Below, piece by piece: positions 41,886 to 51,351 of a stretch of DNA of 64,000 nt (its first letter is position 1; each line of letters begins with the position of its first letter). The stretch spans positions 2,108,001 through 2,172,000 of the forward strand of contig NZ_JAQISN010000001.1 in the NCBI RefSeq assembly GCF_037450285.1, in the 5' to 3' direction. The notes under the pieces are model-generated. The model had not been told where the DNA came from. It was given only the letters and a program-made list of their open reading frames with translations, and ran no database searches. The stretch comes from Erwinia sp. SLM-02. Its GTDB lineage: Bacteria; Pseudomonadota; Gammaproteobacteria; Enterobacterales; Enterobacteriaceae. The position numbers and the translations under genes are program-made.

Positions 41886-44264
41886 TTACTTCAGACGATA
41901 AGCAACAACGCTGTCACCCTGCAGGGTACCCAGCGAACCGTGGCCACCCGCCGCGATAACCACGTACTGCTTGTTATCGCTGCCCATATAGGTCGCCGGC
42001 GTTGCCTGGCCACCGGCCGGCAGCTCGGTCTGCCACAGCAGTTCACCGGTGTTGATGTCGTAGGCGCGGAAGAAGTTATCCGCCGTTGCGCCGTGGAACA
42101 CCACATCACCCGCGGTGATCAGCGGACCACCGTGTGCCACCATGCCCATCGGGAAGCCAATTGGGAAGCGGCCCGGGAGGAAGCTGGTGTTCAGGTTTTT
42201 GGTGGTACCCACGCGGCGCAGCCATTCGGTTTTGCCGGTCGTCAGATCCACACCCACCATGCGGCCCCACGGTGGCGCAATACACGGAATACCCAGGCTG
42301 GAAGAGAGCTGCTGGATATGGATAGCGTAGTCACCCTGGAAGTTTTCGTTCCAGTACGGCGTACCGTCTTTAGTGAACAGGCGCTTATCGGCCGTTTCCG
42401 AAGTACGTTTGATCAGATTGTACTTATACGCCAGGCGCACCGGCGAGGCGATAAGGATCTGGCGCTCAGGATCGACCGCCACGGAACCCCAGTTGAACAC
42501 GCCGATATTGCCCGGGAAGACAATCGAACCGGCTTCGGTGGCTGGCGTCCATGGGTTGCCGTCATAGCGCAGCGATTTGAAGTCAATGCGGCAGGCCATC
42601 TGGTCAAACGGCGTCAGGCCCCACATGGCTTTTTCGGTCAGCGGGTCCGGGATGAAGTTCAGTTTTGACACCGGCTGAGTGGCAGAGAACTTCTCACCCG
42701 GCACGCCGCCTTCCGTAGACACATCCACCTGATTAATCGGATAAACCGGCTGGCCGGTCAGGCGATTAAGGACAAACAGGTTGCCGGTTTTGGTCGGCAG
42801 GATCACCACAGGCTGTTTCTGGCCCTGATAGTCGATATCCAGCAGCGAAGGCTGAGACGGGTTATCGCGGTCCCAGAGATCGTGTTTGGAAGACTGGAAG
42901 CGCCATTTGAACGCACCGGTTTTCAGGTCCAGCGCCACCAGAGTGTCGCGGAACTTCTCGGTATTGCTGTCGGCATTACGCTCAATACCCAGCTCATCCG
43001 GGGATGCGTTACCGAACGGCACATACACCAGACCGTTTTTCAGGTCGGCGCTCAGCGTGCCCCAGGCCACCGGCGTATCCTGCGGATAGGTACCGTCGGC
43101 CGCAATCGGCTGCGTCAGCTCCGGGTTAGCCGGATCGAAGTTCCACACCAGGCGACCGGTCATCACGTCATACGCACGGATCACGCCTGACGGGTTGCCG
43201 CTGTTGTAGCCGTTATCCATGACGGAGCCGCCCACAATCACCAGGTTACCCGCCACCAGCGGTGCAGCCGTCTGCATCAGCGCGTGCGGACGGATGGTCC
43301 CCATATTGGCACGCAGATCCACCACGCCGCCGTTGCCGAAGTCGGCACACAGCTTGCCGGTATCCGCATCCAGCGCCACCAGACGTGCGTCGGTCGTGGC
43401 GTTGAAAATACGTTTACGGCAGATAGCCGGGCTGGCTGCGGTCGTATCGGCCTGCGCCGCGGAGCCATCGTAATAGCTCACGCCACGACAGGTCTGATGC
43501 TGCTGCAGATAAGACGGATCTTTCGCCGGCTGATATTTCCACTTCAGCTCGCCCGTTTCCGGGTTCAGCGCGTGAACTTCGTTGTGTGGCGTACAGAGGT
43601 AGAGCGCACCGTTGACCTTCAGCGGCGTGGCTTCGAAGGTGTATTCGCTGGCGTCCTGAGCCGGATCGCGCAGGTCACCGGTGTGATAGGTCCAGGCCAC
43701 GTCCAGTTTATTCACGTTATCTTTAGTGATCTGGTTTAACTGGGAGAAACGCAGGCCGTCGGAAGTGCCGCCGTAGGCTGACCAGTCATTTTTCGCCAGT
43801 TCAGTCTGCACCGGTTTACGCTCGTTGGTGATGTCACCCGCTTTCGGTAGCGGATCGTAGAACATCATGCCGACGACCAGCGCCACAATCAGGATCAGCG
43901 TCGTGCCAAGGAACGGATGGAAACCGCGCGCCTGGCTGCCCTTCTGGGCTTTATAAAGTGGACGAACGACCCACGGCATCGCCAGCCACAGACCAATCAG
44001 GCCAATGATGTCGCCACGCGGGATCCACTGCCACTTATCAAAGCCAACTTCAAAGATCATCCACGCCAGGACGATCCACATCAGTACGGCATAAATAGAC
44101 AGTGCGATTTTTTTGTTTAAAAACAGCGTTACTGCGGTCAGCAACAGTCCCAGCGCCATAATGACGTAGAACGGCGTTCCCCCGACCATCAGCAACTGAC
44201 TTCCCATGTACAGCATGGCGATCCCTACAATCGCGATGACTATACTGGTTAGCTTATTAACCAT
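41886..44264 (-). CDS. gcd: Membrane-bound PQQ-dependent glucose dehydrogenase
   Basis: Oxidises D-glucose to gluconolactone in the periplasm and passes electrons to ubiquinone. The 792 residues (796 in E. coli) have five N-terminal transmembrane segments (to about residue 140) and an eight-bladed quinoprotein propeller with tryptophan-docking repeats such as VHALNPETGELKWKYQP, LVALDLKTGAFKWRF and YDINTGELLWQTELPAGGQA. Activity needs PQQ, and no pqq genes are in this window. The protein is intact, so direct oxidation of glucose to gluconate, and mineral phosphate release, is likely if PQQ is made. Confidence 0.97.
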   Translation of the reverse strand: MVNKLTSIVIAIVGIAMLYMGSQLLMVGGTPFYVIMALGLLLTAVTLFLNKKIALSIYAVLMWIVLAWMIFEVGFDKWQWIPRGDIIGLIGLWLAMPWVVRPLYKAQKGSQARGFHPFLGTTLILIVALVVGMMFYDPLPKAGDITNERKPVQTELAKNDWSAYGGTSDGLRFSQLNQITKDNVNKLDVAWTYHTGDLRDPAQDASEYTFEATPLKVNGALYLCTPHNEVHALNPETGELKWKYQPAKDPSYLQQHQTCRGVSYYDGSAAQADTTAASPAICRKRIFNATTDARLVALDADTGKLCADFGNGGVVDLRANMGTIRPHALMQTAAPLVAGNLVIVGGSVMDNGYNSGNPSGVIRAYDVMTGRLVWNFDPANPELTQPIAADGTYPQDTPVAWGTLSADLKNGLVYVPFGNASPDELGIERNADSNTEKFRDTLVALDLKTGAFKWRFQSSKHDLWDRDNPSQPSLLDIDYQGQKQPVVILPTKTGNLFVLNRLTGQPVYPINQVDVSTEGGVPGEKFSATQPVSKLNFIPDPLTEKAMWGLTPFDQMACRIDFKSLRYDGNPWTPATEAGSIVFPGNIGVFNWGSVAVDPERQILIASPVRLAYKYNLIKRTSETADKRLFTKDGTPYWNENFQGDYAIHIQQLSSSLGIPCIAPPWGRMVGVDLTTGKTEWLRRVGTTKNLNTSFLPGRFPIGFPMGMVAHGGPLITAGDVVFHGATADNFFRAYDINTGELLWQTELPAGGQATPATYMGSDNKQYVVIAAGGHGSLGTLQGDSVVAYRLK

Positions 44265-44532
44265 GATAATCCCTCAATGTGTTGCGAAAATACTGAATAA
44301 GATTTACGTAGAATTACAGTAAACACACATTAATTTAACTAAAAAAATAAGATAACAAAACAATTTAATTTTAGTAATACAGCTAAACCATCCCGCAGCG
44401 AAAGCATTCTACTCAAATTTGCAGATTTAAATCCCGCCTGAACTGTTAATTTTGGAATATAGCTCCAGGTAAATACCTGAAAATTGCACCCTTTGCATCC
44501 GTGCTGCGAGCTTCCTCGATTATTAACAATTT

Positions 44533-44730
44533 ATGTCAAAACGTACGCGAAAACGCGTCCCCCTCTCCTTTACCCTTCTTCAGGAACATTATTTCTACAG
44601 ACCGCTTGAAAGTACGACAAATAACGTACAAAATAGGATACTCAACGATGAGACTCAGGGACGTAAAACGGCGGGCAATATGCTGCCTCCTCGACGGCGC
44701 AGAGTTAAACAGCAGGAGAACGATCAATGA
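44533..44730 (+). CDS. Small basic ORF overlapping the zinc-ribbon gene
   Basis: A 65-codon ORF beginning MSKRTRKRVPLSFTLL with many arginines and a C-terminal RRRR. It overlaps the next gene by 4 bp (ATGA), the usual form of coupled pairs. Against it: no ribosome site precedes the ATG, a promoter-like sequence for the next gene lies inside it (44606-44634), and the family is unrecognised. Could be a toxin-like partner or a chance ORF. Confidence 0.3.
   Translation: MSKRTRKRVPLSFTLLQEHYFYRPLESTTNNVQNRILNDETQGRKTAGNMLPPRRRRVKQQENDQ
44606..44634 (+). promoter_or_regulatory. Promoter with overlapping dyad for the zinc-ribbon/RHH gene
   Basis: TTGAAA (44606-44611) is 17 bp from CAAAAT (44629-44634). 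The inverted repeat GTACG-N8-CGTAC (44612-44629) fills the spacer, so a protein bound there would block the promoter; the downstream DNA-binding protein may regulate itself. Confidence 0.5.
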
Positions 44731-45326
44731 AGATTGTGAAAGAAGGCGATACACGGAGCGTCCTGTGCCACCACTGCGGGAAATCAACGGCGACTTATCT
44801 GCTGCGCGACGTTGACTTCAGCGATCGCAGCGGTTCGGTAAAGAATATTCTTGCTGCCGTTTGCAACGGCTGTCAGCAGGTCGTTTCTGTCCCGGCGCAG
44901 TGCACGCCGCAGATTAAACAGGCATTCGATCAAAGTCGGCAGCCGCTGGAGGTCCGCGTTCCTGCGCACTTTCTGGATATTCTTAACGTCGCGACGCAAA
45001 AGATCGATGATTCACTGAGCGAGGAGTTCAGCAAGACGCTGATCCTTTACTATCTGCATGCGCTGGCCAGTGGCCGCTATACTCAGGATGAATTGAAATC
45101 ACTGTTAAGCAGCGAACTGGCACAGGCCAAAGCGTCAAAACGCCTGTCGATGAAAATCAGCCAGCGGCAAATGGCAGAACTGACTGCCCTGATGCAGCAG
45201 CAGAATCTCAGCAAAATATCGGACGTGGTGAAAGCCGTGATCCTGAAAATCAATCAGGATCTGGTGCAGGGTAAAAACCTCAGCGGCCTTGCGGAACTGC
45301 GCAACGTGGCCGCGGCATTTTGCTGA
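44727..45326 (+). CDS. Zinc-ribbon plus double ribbon-helix-helix DNA-binding protein
   Basis: A 199-residue protein. Residues 12-40 hold two CxxC pairs (CHHC and CNGC) resembling the YgiT/MqsA-type zinc ribbon. Two ribbon-helix-helix-like units follow: about 70-110 (EVRVPAHFLDILNVATQKID ... EEFSKTLILYYL) and about 137-180 (RLSMKISQRQMAELTALMQQ ... ISDVVKAVILKI). GGAG lies 8 nt before the ATG. Function unknown; the architecture suits an autoregulatory antitoxin or regulator. Not a family I can name. Confidence 0.7.
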   Translation: MKIVKEGDTRSVLCHHCGKSTATYLLRDVDFSDRSGSVKNILAAVCNGCQQVVSVPAQCTPQIKQAFDQSRQPLEVRVPAHFLDILNVATQKIDDSLSEEFSKTLILYYLHALASGRYTQDELKSLLSSELAQAKASKRLSMKISQRQMAELTALMQQQNLSKISDVVKAVILKINQDLVQGKNLSGLAELRNVAAAFC

Positions 45327-45457
45327 AAAAACACGAGGCCGGAAAGTGTGTCGAACTGATATCACTCGCTGCCCCGCTGCTTTATTTCACTGCAGATCTC
45401 CAGATGGGTGTGCTGGCTGGCTGACTTTTCTGCAACCCGCAACACCATGCCAAAATA

Positions 45458-46816
45458 CTACGCACCGCCGCGCCACGCTGTCAGCGGCGGCAGCTCCAGG
45501 CTGCTGCGGAAGTCCGCGCCGCGATAGTCCTCATCCAGCAGGCGTCTTTTACGCAGCTCCGGCAGCAGGCCGTTAAGCAGCAGATCCTGCTGGTCCGGCT
45601 GCCCCAGACCGTGCAGTGAAATCACATCCAGCACCCCGGCGCGATAGCGCTCCTCAATGGCATCGGCCAGCGATTCCGGCGTTCCGGCGACAAACCAGTG
45701 CCCGGTTTCTTCGGCAGCAATAATCAGCTGGCGCAGGGTCTGCCCTTCTCGGGCGAAGCGGGTGAAAATCTCCGCCCGTCCGCGACGCCGGTTAACGCTG
45801 GTCAGATCGGGCAGCAGATGCGACGGAATCGCTTCATCCAGCGGCAGATCCTGCAGATCGACGTTGCCGCCGAGCATATCCGCCAGTCGCAGTCGCCCGC
45901 GCTGATAGTCGATGCGCTGGTGCTTTTCCTCCAGCCTGCGCGCCACATCCGCCGGGCTTTCACCGATGATTGAATGGAATGAGTTCATAATCAGCGGTGC
46001 CGTAAGTCGTTCAAAACCCTGCGCCCGCTGGCGGACATCGCTGACAAAGGCCTGCGCGGCGGACAGCGTCGGCTGCGAGGTATAAATGACCTCGGCATAG
46101 CGCGCGCCCAGCGTGATGCCCGCTTCGGACTGACCGGCCTGAAACTGCACCGGTCGGCCCTGCGGCGGCGGCGGTACGTTCAGCGGCCCGGCCACCTGGA
46201 AGACATCGCCGCGATAGTTCGCCGGATGCAGCCTGGTGTGATCGACCTTTGCACCGCCGCTGGCCAGCCGGCTGACGGCAGCGGGATCGTTGGCGCCGAA
46301 CAGTGCGTTAATCACTTCAATAAATTCGGTCGCCCGCGCGTAACGGTTTTCCGGCGAGGGCAGTTCACCGCCGCCAAAATTTTCCTCGCCGACCGACGAG
46401 GTGACCGCGTTCCAGCCCGCACGACCGCCGCTGATGTGGTCAAGGGTGCCAATCAGTCGGGCGAGGTTATAAGGGTGCTGAAAAGTGGTGGTCACCGTGG
46501 CAATCAGGCCGATCTGCCGTGTTACCTGGCTTAACGCCGCCAGCACCACAATCGGATCCTGGCTACCGGTGATCCCCGCCAGTCCGGCGGGATCGCTCTG
46601 AAGCAGATCGGCGGTAAACAGCCCGGTGATTTTCTCGCGCTCGGCTATTTTTGCCAGCGCCACGGCGCGATCGATGCCGTAAGTCACCGGCCTATCGCCC
46701 GCGGCATAAATGGCACTGCTCGCCCCCACCAGGGTTTTTAAACGTCTTCTCTCTCCACCCGCCACCGTTATCCCCTCATTTTTCATCCCGTTCAGAGGGT
46801 TAAAACATAGCGGCAT
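45458..46816 (-). CDS. NtaA/DmoA-type FMN-dependent monooxygenase
   Basis: A 452-residue luciferase-like monooxygenase of the nitrilotriacetate/DszA group: KITGLFTADLL, HISGGRAGWNAVTS, ENFGGGE and QFQAGQSEAG are the family hallmarks. Members desulfurise or oxidise organic compounds with FMNH2. Start is unsettled: ATG at 46816 or 46786; the N-terminal 40 residues do not look like the conserved first beta strand of the family, so the 5' end may be altered. Adjacent to, and on the same strand as, the AraC regulator gene of the siderophore locus, but probably unrelated to it. Confidence 0.82.
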   Translation of the reverse strand: MPLCFNPLNGMKNEGITVAGGERRRLKTLVGASSAIYAAGDRPVTYGIDRAVALAKIAEREKITGLFTADLLQSDPAGLAGITGSQDPIVVLAALSQVTRQIGLIATVTTTFQHPYNLARLIGTLDHISGGRAGWNAVTSSVGEENFGGGELPSPENRYARATEFIEVINALFGANDPAAVSRLASGGAKVDHTRLHPANYRGDVFQVAGPLNVPPPPQGRPVQFQAGQSEAGITLGARYAEVIYTSQPTLSAAQAFVSDVRQRAQGFERLTAPLIMNSFHSIIGESPADVARRLEEKHQRIDYQRGRLRLADMLGGNVDLQDLPLDEAIPSHLLPDLTSVNRRRGRAEIFTRFAREGQTLRQLIIAAEETGHWFVAGTPESLADAIEERYRAGVLDVISLHGLGQPDQQDLLLNGLLPELRKRRLLDEDYRGADFRSSLELPPLTAWRGGA

Positions 46817-46876
46817 GGCATTTTAGCGCCACCAAGAAAAATGAATGTCGATGGGCAAAAATCAGCTAAAGGTGAG

Positions 46877-47773
46877 CTATCCCCGCAGGGATTTTGGCGA
46901 AATGCCATATTTTTTGCGGAAGGCGACGGAAAAATGCGCCGGGGTGTAACCCACGCTGTACGCGGCCGTCGACACGCTCATCTCACCTTCGGTGAGCATC
47001 CGCCACGCCGTCTCCAGACGCAGATTTTGCAGATATTCGAAGACGCTTTCACCGAACTGACGGCGGAAACCCACGGTCAGCTTGCGCGTGTTAAACCCCA
47101 CGCTCAGGGCCAGTTCGGCCAGCGACGGCGGATTGAGCATCCGATCCGCAAGCAGCGAACGCGCCAGATGCAGCTTGTCGATATCCCCGCTGGAGAGGCG
47201 CAGCGCGCCGGACTCCCGCTGCGGTCGCGAAGTCAGCGTATCCAGCGCATGGGCAACGATTTCCAGCGCCTTACCGGACAGGAACAGCGCTCTGGACAGC
47301 CCCTGCATCGGGCAGGTCGCCACCTGGGCATGCAGCGACTTGATGGTGGCAGACGCATCCAGCACCAGCAGGCGCGGACCGCTGAATCGCCGGAGCTGGA
47401 AAGAGTCCTCCAGCTGCTGCTGAAACTCGCTGTCGATATGGCTGGCGACGGCGGCAGGCGTCAAAGCGACGGTGGTGTAATCCAGCTGGCGGCCGGGTTC
47501 AAACCGCTGACGGCTCTCCCCTTCCTGCTGATTCCACACCGCGCAGACGCAGGGACCGGTAATATGCTGCCTGCCGGAGCCGGGCAGATCGCACAGTAGC
47601 TCACCGCGATCGACAACGATCAGCTTCAGCCCCGGGACCAGCTGCTCCTGAAGCCATTCGTCTTTATCGGGCCGCAGCGAACCGCTGCTCATGGCAATGG
47701 TGCCATCAAACATGGCGTGGTTAGCAGGCAAAGGAAGCGCGCTACCGGAGGCGCTGTCGCTAAACTTGTTCAT
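46877..47773 (-). CDS. AraC family regulator of siderophore uptake (PchR/YbtA-like)
   Basis: A 298-residue regulator with an N-terminal ligand-binding region and a C-terminal AraC domain (about 205-298: LLADRMLNPPSLAELALSVG, NTRKLTVGFRRQFGESVFEY, YSVGYTPAHFSVAFRKKYGI). PchR and YbtA, of the same layout, activate siderophore receptor genes when the iron-siderophore complex binds. It is divergent from the TonB receptor gene and a Fur-box-like site lies 54 bp upstream. Start at ATG 47773; the frame is open to 47821. Confidence 0.88.
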   Translation of the reverse strand: MNKFSDSASGSALPLPANHAMFDGTIAMSSGSLRPDKDEWLQEQLVPGLKLIVVDRGELLCDLPGSGRQHITGPCVCAVWNQQEGESRQRFEPGRQLDYTTVALTPAAVASHIDSEFQQQLEDSFQLRRFSGPRLLVLDASATIKSLHAQVATCPMQGLSRALFLSGKALEIVAHALDTLTSRPQRESGALRLSSGDIDKLHLARSLLADRMLNPPSLAELALSVGFNTRKLTVGFRRQFGESVFEYLQNLRLETAWRMLTEGEMSVSTAAYSVGYTPAHFSVAFRKKYGISPKSLRG

Positions 47774-47826
47774 GTCGCTGTCCGTTAGTTCCGGCGGTTT
47801 TGCGCCGGGCGTGGCAATCACCGGAT

Positions 47827-47845
47827 GAAATCGATTCTCATTCTC
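47827..47845. promoter_or_regulatory. Fur-box-like site upstream of the AraC regulator
   Basis: GAAATCGATTCTCATTCTC matches 13 of 19 positions of the Fur consensus. It lies in the divergent region between the AraC gene and the TonB receptor gene, so both may be iron repressed. Confidence 0.6.
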
Positions 47846-48052
47846 ACATTACCAGTCTCACCGCCTGCCGTCCACCTCGGGACGAAAGTCTCTTTTCGTT
47901 AACCTTATAATTACAATGGCTTTATCCGACGTATCCCTGTTAAAAAATCGAAAGAAATAGTCGCGCCAGCGAAAGCCTCCGCCGTTGCCGAAAATCTCCC
48001 GCCAGTGAGAATAGTCAGCGCTTATTTCACAGTAAAAGCCGGGGAGGCTCTG

Positions 48053-50197
48053 GTGTCCGACCATAATAAACATAAATTATCGACAATCGCCGCGTGCGTG
48101 GCGCTTGCCACCTTAAGCATCGCGACATCCGTGCGGGCGCAGCAGCCCGGCGAAGAACAGACCCTGACGGTCACCGCCGATGACAGCGCAAAACCGACTG
48201 AAGGCTATGTGGCAAAGCAGAGCAGCACCGGCAGCCGCACCAACAGCTCGGTGGTGGCTACGCCGCAGTCGCTGAGCGTGATCGGTCGCGACGAGCTGAC
48301 CGACCGGAATGTGCAGACCACCACCGAGGCGCTGCGCTACACGCCGGGCGTCTTTACCTCTACGACCGCGATCAACTCACGCTTTGACTACTTCAGCATC
48401 CGCGGCTTTGACGCCACGCTGAACGGTTCGCTGCTGGACGGCCTGCGGTCGACCACCGCGCAATCCTACGTCCGCTATCAGCCGTATGGGCTGGAAAGCA
48501 TCGATGTGCTGCGCGGCCCGGCAGGGTTTATGTACGGCAGTGGTTCGCCGGGCGGCGTGGTGAATGCCGTCAGCAAGCGCCCGACCGAAGAGGCACGCCG
48601 CGAAGTGGGTGTTCAGGTTGGCAACCACGGCCGCTATCAGGGGCAGTTTGACGTCTCCGGTCCGCTGACCGATGACAAAACCGTACTCTACCGCGTGGTG
48701 GGCGTGGGCCGCGACAGCAATACCCAGTTTAACAACGTGCCGGACGACACGATGTATCTGGCGCCGTCGCTGACCTGGCAGCCCAACACCGATACGTCGC
48801 TGACGCTGCTCTCCTCATTCAGCCGCGACACCTTTGGTCCGCCGCGCAGCTACACGCCAATTAACGGTACGCTGCTGAGCAACCCCAACGGTAAAATTCC
48901 GCGTAATCAGTATCTGGACGGCAGCAACCTCGACAACCACATCACCCAGTTTAACGTCGGCTACGAGCTGGATCACCGCTTCGATAATATCTGGTCGGCG
49001 CACTCCGCCGCGCGCTACAGCTATACCGATCTGCTGACCCAGACCTATTCCGGCGCCGGTCTGGCGGCGGATATGCGCACGCTGAAACGTAACGCCTATG
49101 AGTTTGGCATTGTCGGTAAAATTCTGGCGACGGATAACAACCTTAAGGCCGAGTGGGATGCCGGCCCGGTGCGGGGCACATCCGTGGTGGGCGTGTCCTA
49201 TCGCCGCACCGGCGAGGATTACTACCTGAACTACGGCGCCGCGCCGTCAATTGACATCTACAGCCCGACCTACGGCGGCCGCTTCACCACGCCGGCAACC
49301 ACGTTTAGCAGCACCTATCAGACCGCCGATGAAACCGGGGTTTACCTGGGCAATACGCTGGCGCTGGCCGAACGGCTGATGCTCGACCTCTCCGCCCGCG
49401 AGGACTGGGCATCGGTCCATACCGCTAACCGGGTGAGCAACACCAGTACCGATCAAAACGATCACCACTTCACCTGGCGTGCCGGACTGACGTGGCTGAC
49501 CGATGTTGGCGTGGCACCGTACGTCAGCTACACCACCTCGTTCGCGCCGGTGCTGGGTACGAATCTTTACGGCGAAAGCTATAAACCGACCACCGGCAAG
49601 CAGATTGAGGCCGGGGTAAAATACCAGCCGGAAAGCGTCGACGGCCTGTTTACCCTCGCCTGGTTCGATCTGGAGCAGAACAACGTCTCGACAACGGACC
49701 CGGATAACGCCCTGAACACCGTCCAGACCGGGCAGGTGACATCAAAAGGCATCGAGGCCTCCGCCAGCGTCAATATCACCCCGGCGTTTAAAGCCATCGC
49801 CAGCTACACGTGGAACGATCTGGAAACCACCAAAACCAGTACCGCCAGCGCGCTGGGTAAAACCCCGACCGGCCTGCCGGAGCAGATGGCATCGCTGTGG
49901 GGCGACTACAGCATTCAGCAGGGCCCGCTGGCCAGCCTCGGCATTGGCGCGGGCGTGCGCTACGTCGGCAAAACCTGGGCGGATTCCGCCAACACCATCC
50001 GCGTACCGTCCTACACCGTGGTGGATGCCGCCGTGCACTACGATCTCGGCCAGCTGAGCAGCTCGCTGAAGGGCGTCAGCGCGGCGGTCAACGTCAACAA
50101 CCTGTTCGATAAAGACTATTACACCACCTGCTCTTCCACCTCGTGCAATCAGGGCACTGACCGCACGATCGTGGGCAGCGTCAGCTACCGCTGGTAA
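48053..50197 (+). CDS. TonB-dependent siderophore receptor
   Basis: A 714-residue outer-membrane receptor of the ferrisiderophore class. It has a signal peptide (residues 1-29, ending SVRA), a TonB box QTLTVTA at about 36-42, a plug domain (VVATPQSLSVIGRDEL, GFMYGSGSPGGVVNAVSKRP) and a 22-strand barrel ending SVSYRW. The pair of cysteines near the end (CSSTSC) is typical of hydroxamate-type receptors. GTG at 48053 is chosen because GGGGAGG is just upstream. First gene of a five-gene uptake operon. Confidence 0.93.
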   Translation: MSDHNKHKLSTIAACVALATLSIATSVRAQQPGEEQTLTVTADDSAKPTEGYVAKQSSTGSRTNSSVVATPQSLSVIGRDELTDRNVQTTTEALRYTPGVFTSTTAINSRFDYFSIRGFDATLNGSLLDGLRSTTAQSYVRYQPYGLESIDVLRGPAGFMYGSGSPGGVVNAVSKRPTEEARREVGVQVGNHGRYQGQFDVSGPLTDDKTVLYRVVGVGRDSNTQFNNVPDDTMYLAPSLTWQPNTDTSLTLLSSFSRDTFGPPRSYTPINGTLLSNPNGKIPRNQYLDGSNLDNHITQFNVGYELDHRFDNIWSAHSAARYSYTDLLTQTYSGAGLAADMRTLKRNAYEFGIVGKILATDNNLKAEWDAGPVRGTSVVGVSYRRTGEDYYLNYGAAPSIDIYSPTYGGRFTTPATTFSSTYQTADETGVYLGNTLALAERLMLDLSAREDWASVHTANRVSNTSTDQNDHHFTWRAGLTWLTDVGVAPYVSYTTSFAPVLGTNLYGESYKPTTGKQIEAGVKYQPESVDGLFTLAWFDLEQNNVSTTDPDNALNTVQTGQVTSKGIEASASVNITPAFKAIASYTWNDLETTKTSTASALGKTPTGLPEQMASLWGDYSIQQGPLASLGIGAGVRYVGKTWADSANTIRVPSYTVVDAAVHYDLGQLSSSLKGVSAAVNVNNLFDKDYYTTCSSTSCNQGTDRTIVGSVSYRW

Positions 50198-50206
50198 GGA
50201 TATAAA

Positions 50207-51349
50207 ATGATGATCACACTTCGGGCAGGCTCCGCTGCCCGCGGTACGTTTAACGTACTGCTGATGATTTTACTGCTTGCCGCCTGCGCGCTGTTCGCGA
50301 CCGCCCGCGCCGCTGAAAGCAGCAGCGTGACGGTGACCGATATGCTTAACCGCACCGTGACCCTGCCCGCGCCGGCGAAGCGCATCGTGCTGGCCGAAAG
50401 CCGCCACATTATGACGCTGGCGCTGCTGGATAAAGACCCGCTCTCCCGCGTCGTCGCCTGGGGTACCGACCTGCAACGCTACTCGCCCTCAACCTGGCAG
50501 GCGCTGAAGCAGCGCTTCCCGCAGGCGGCGTCGATCCCGGAAATCGGCGATCTCAACAGCGGCACGTTCTCAATGGAGGCGGCGATTGCGGCAAAACCGG
50601 ATCTGGTGGTGTTTACGCTGTATGGCCCCATTCCTGACGGCCTGAGCAAGCTGGACGCCGCCCACGTGCCCTACGTATTTGTTGATTTCTTCCGCCATCC
50701 GCTGACCAAAACCGTGCCGAGCATGCGCATGCTGGGCAAACTGACCGGCCATGAACAGCAGGCAGAGGCCTTTATCGCCTTTTACCAACAGCATATGGAC
50801 GACGTGGCGAAACGGGTGGCGAAAGAGCCGACGCGACCTGGGGTGTTCTTCCACCTCAATCCCGGCGGCGAAGAGTGCTGCTTTACCTCCGGCAAGGGCA
50901 ATATGAGTGATTTTATTGCCGTCGCGGGAGGGGAAAACCTCGGCGTGAAGACGCTGAATCAGGCCATCGGCAGGCTGAATCTGGAATACGTGCTGGCGCA
51001 GAAGCCGGACTTTTACCTGGCCGGTGGCGGTTCCAGCGTCAGCCGCAAGGGGCTGAACGTCGGGCCGGGCGTTTCCGCCGCTGAGAGCGCTCGTTCGCTG
51101 AAGGCAATTGTGTCCAGTCCGTCGCTCGCCAGCCTGTCGGCTATCCGTAACCACCAGGGTGCGGGGATCTGGCTGTTCTTCTTCGATAATCCGCTGTTCT
51201 TTATCGGCGTGGAGGAGATGGCGAAAATGCTGCATCCGGCGGCCTTTGCCGACGTTGACCCGGCAAAAACCTTTGATGAACTCAACCAGCGCTTCCTCGC
51301 CTTCCCGCTGCAGGGCTCATTCTGGACCACGCTGAACGGCCAGGAGTAA
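50207..51349 (+). CDS. Iron-siderophore ABC transporter substrate-binding protein
   Basis: A 380-residue type-3 periplasmic binding protein with an N-terminal signal peptide (hydrophobic 17-35, cleavage near ARA). VTDMLNRTVTLPAPAKRIVL, the fold's start, is followed by a long linking helix. AAGGATATAAA precedes the ATG, 9 bp after the receptor. It would pass the siderophore to the membrane ABC proteins encoded next. Confidence 0.9.
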   Translation: MMITLRAGSAARGTFNVLLMILLLAACALFATARAAESSSVTVTDMLNRTVTLPAPAKRIVLAESRHIMTLALLDKDPLSRVVAWGTDLQRYSPSTWQALKQRFPQAASIPEIGDLNSGTFSMEAAIAAKPDLVVFTLYGPIPDGLSKLDAAHVPYVFVDFFRHPLTKTVPSMRMLGKLTGHEQQAEAFIAFYQQHMDDVAKRVAKEPTRPGVFFHLNPGGEECCFTSGKGNMSDFIAVAGGENLGVKTLNQAIGRLNLEYVLAQKPDFYLAGGGSSVSRKGLNVGPGVSAAESARSLKAIVSSPSLASLSAIRNHQGAGIWLFFFDNPLFFIGVEEMAKMLHPAAFADVDPAKTFDELNQRFLAFPLQGSFWTTLNGQE

Positions 51350-51351
51350 TC

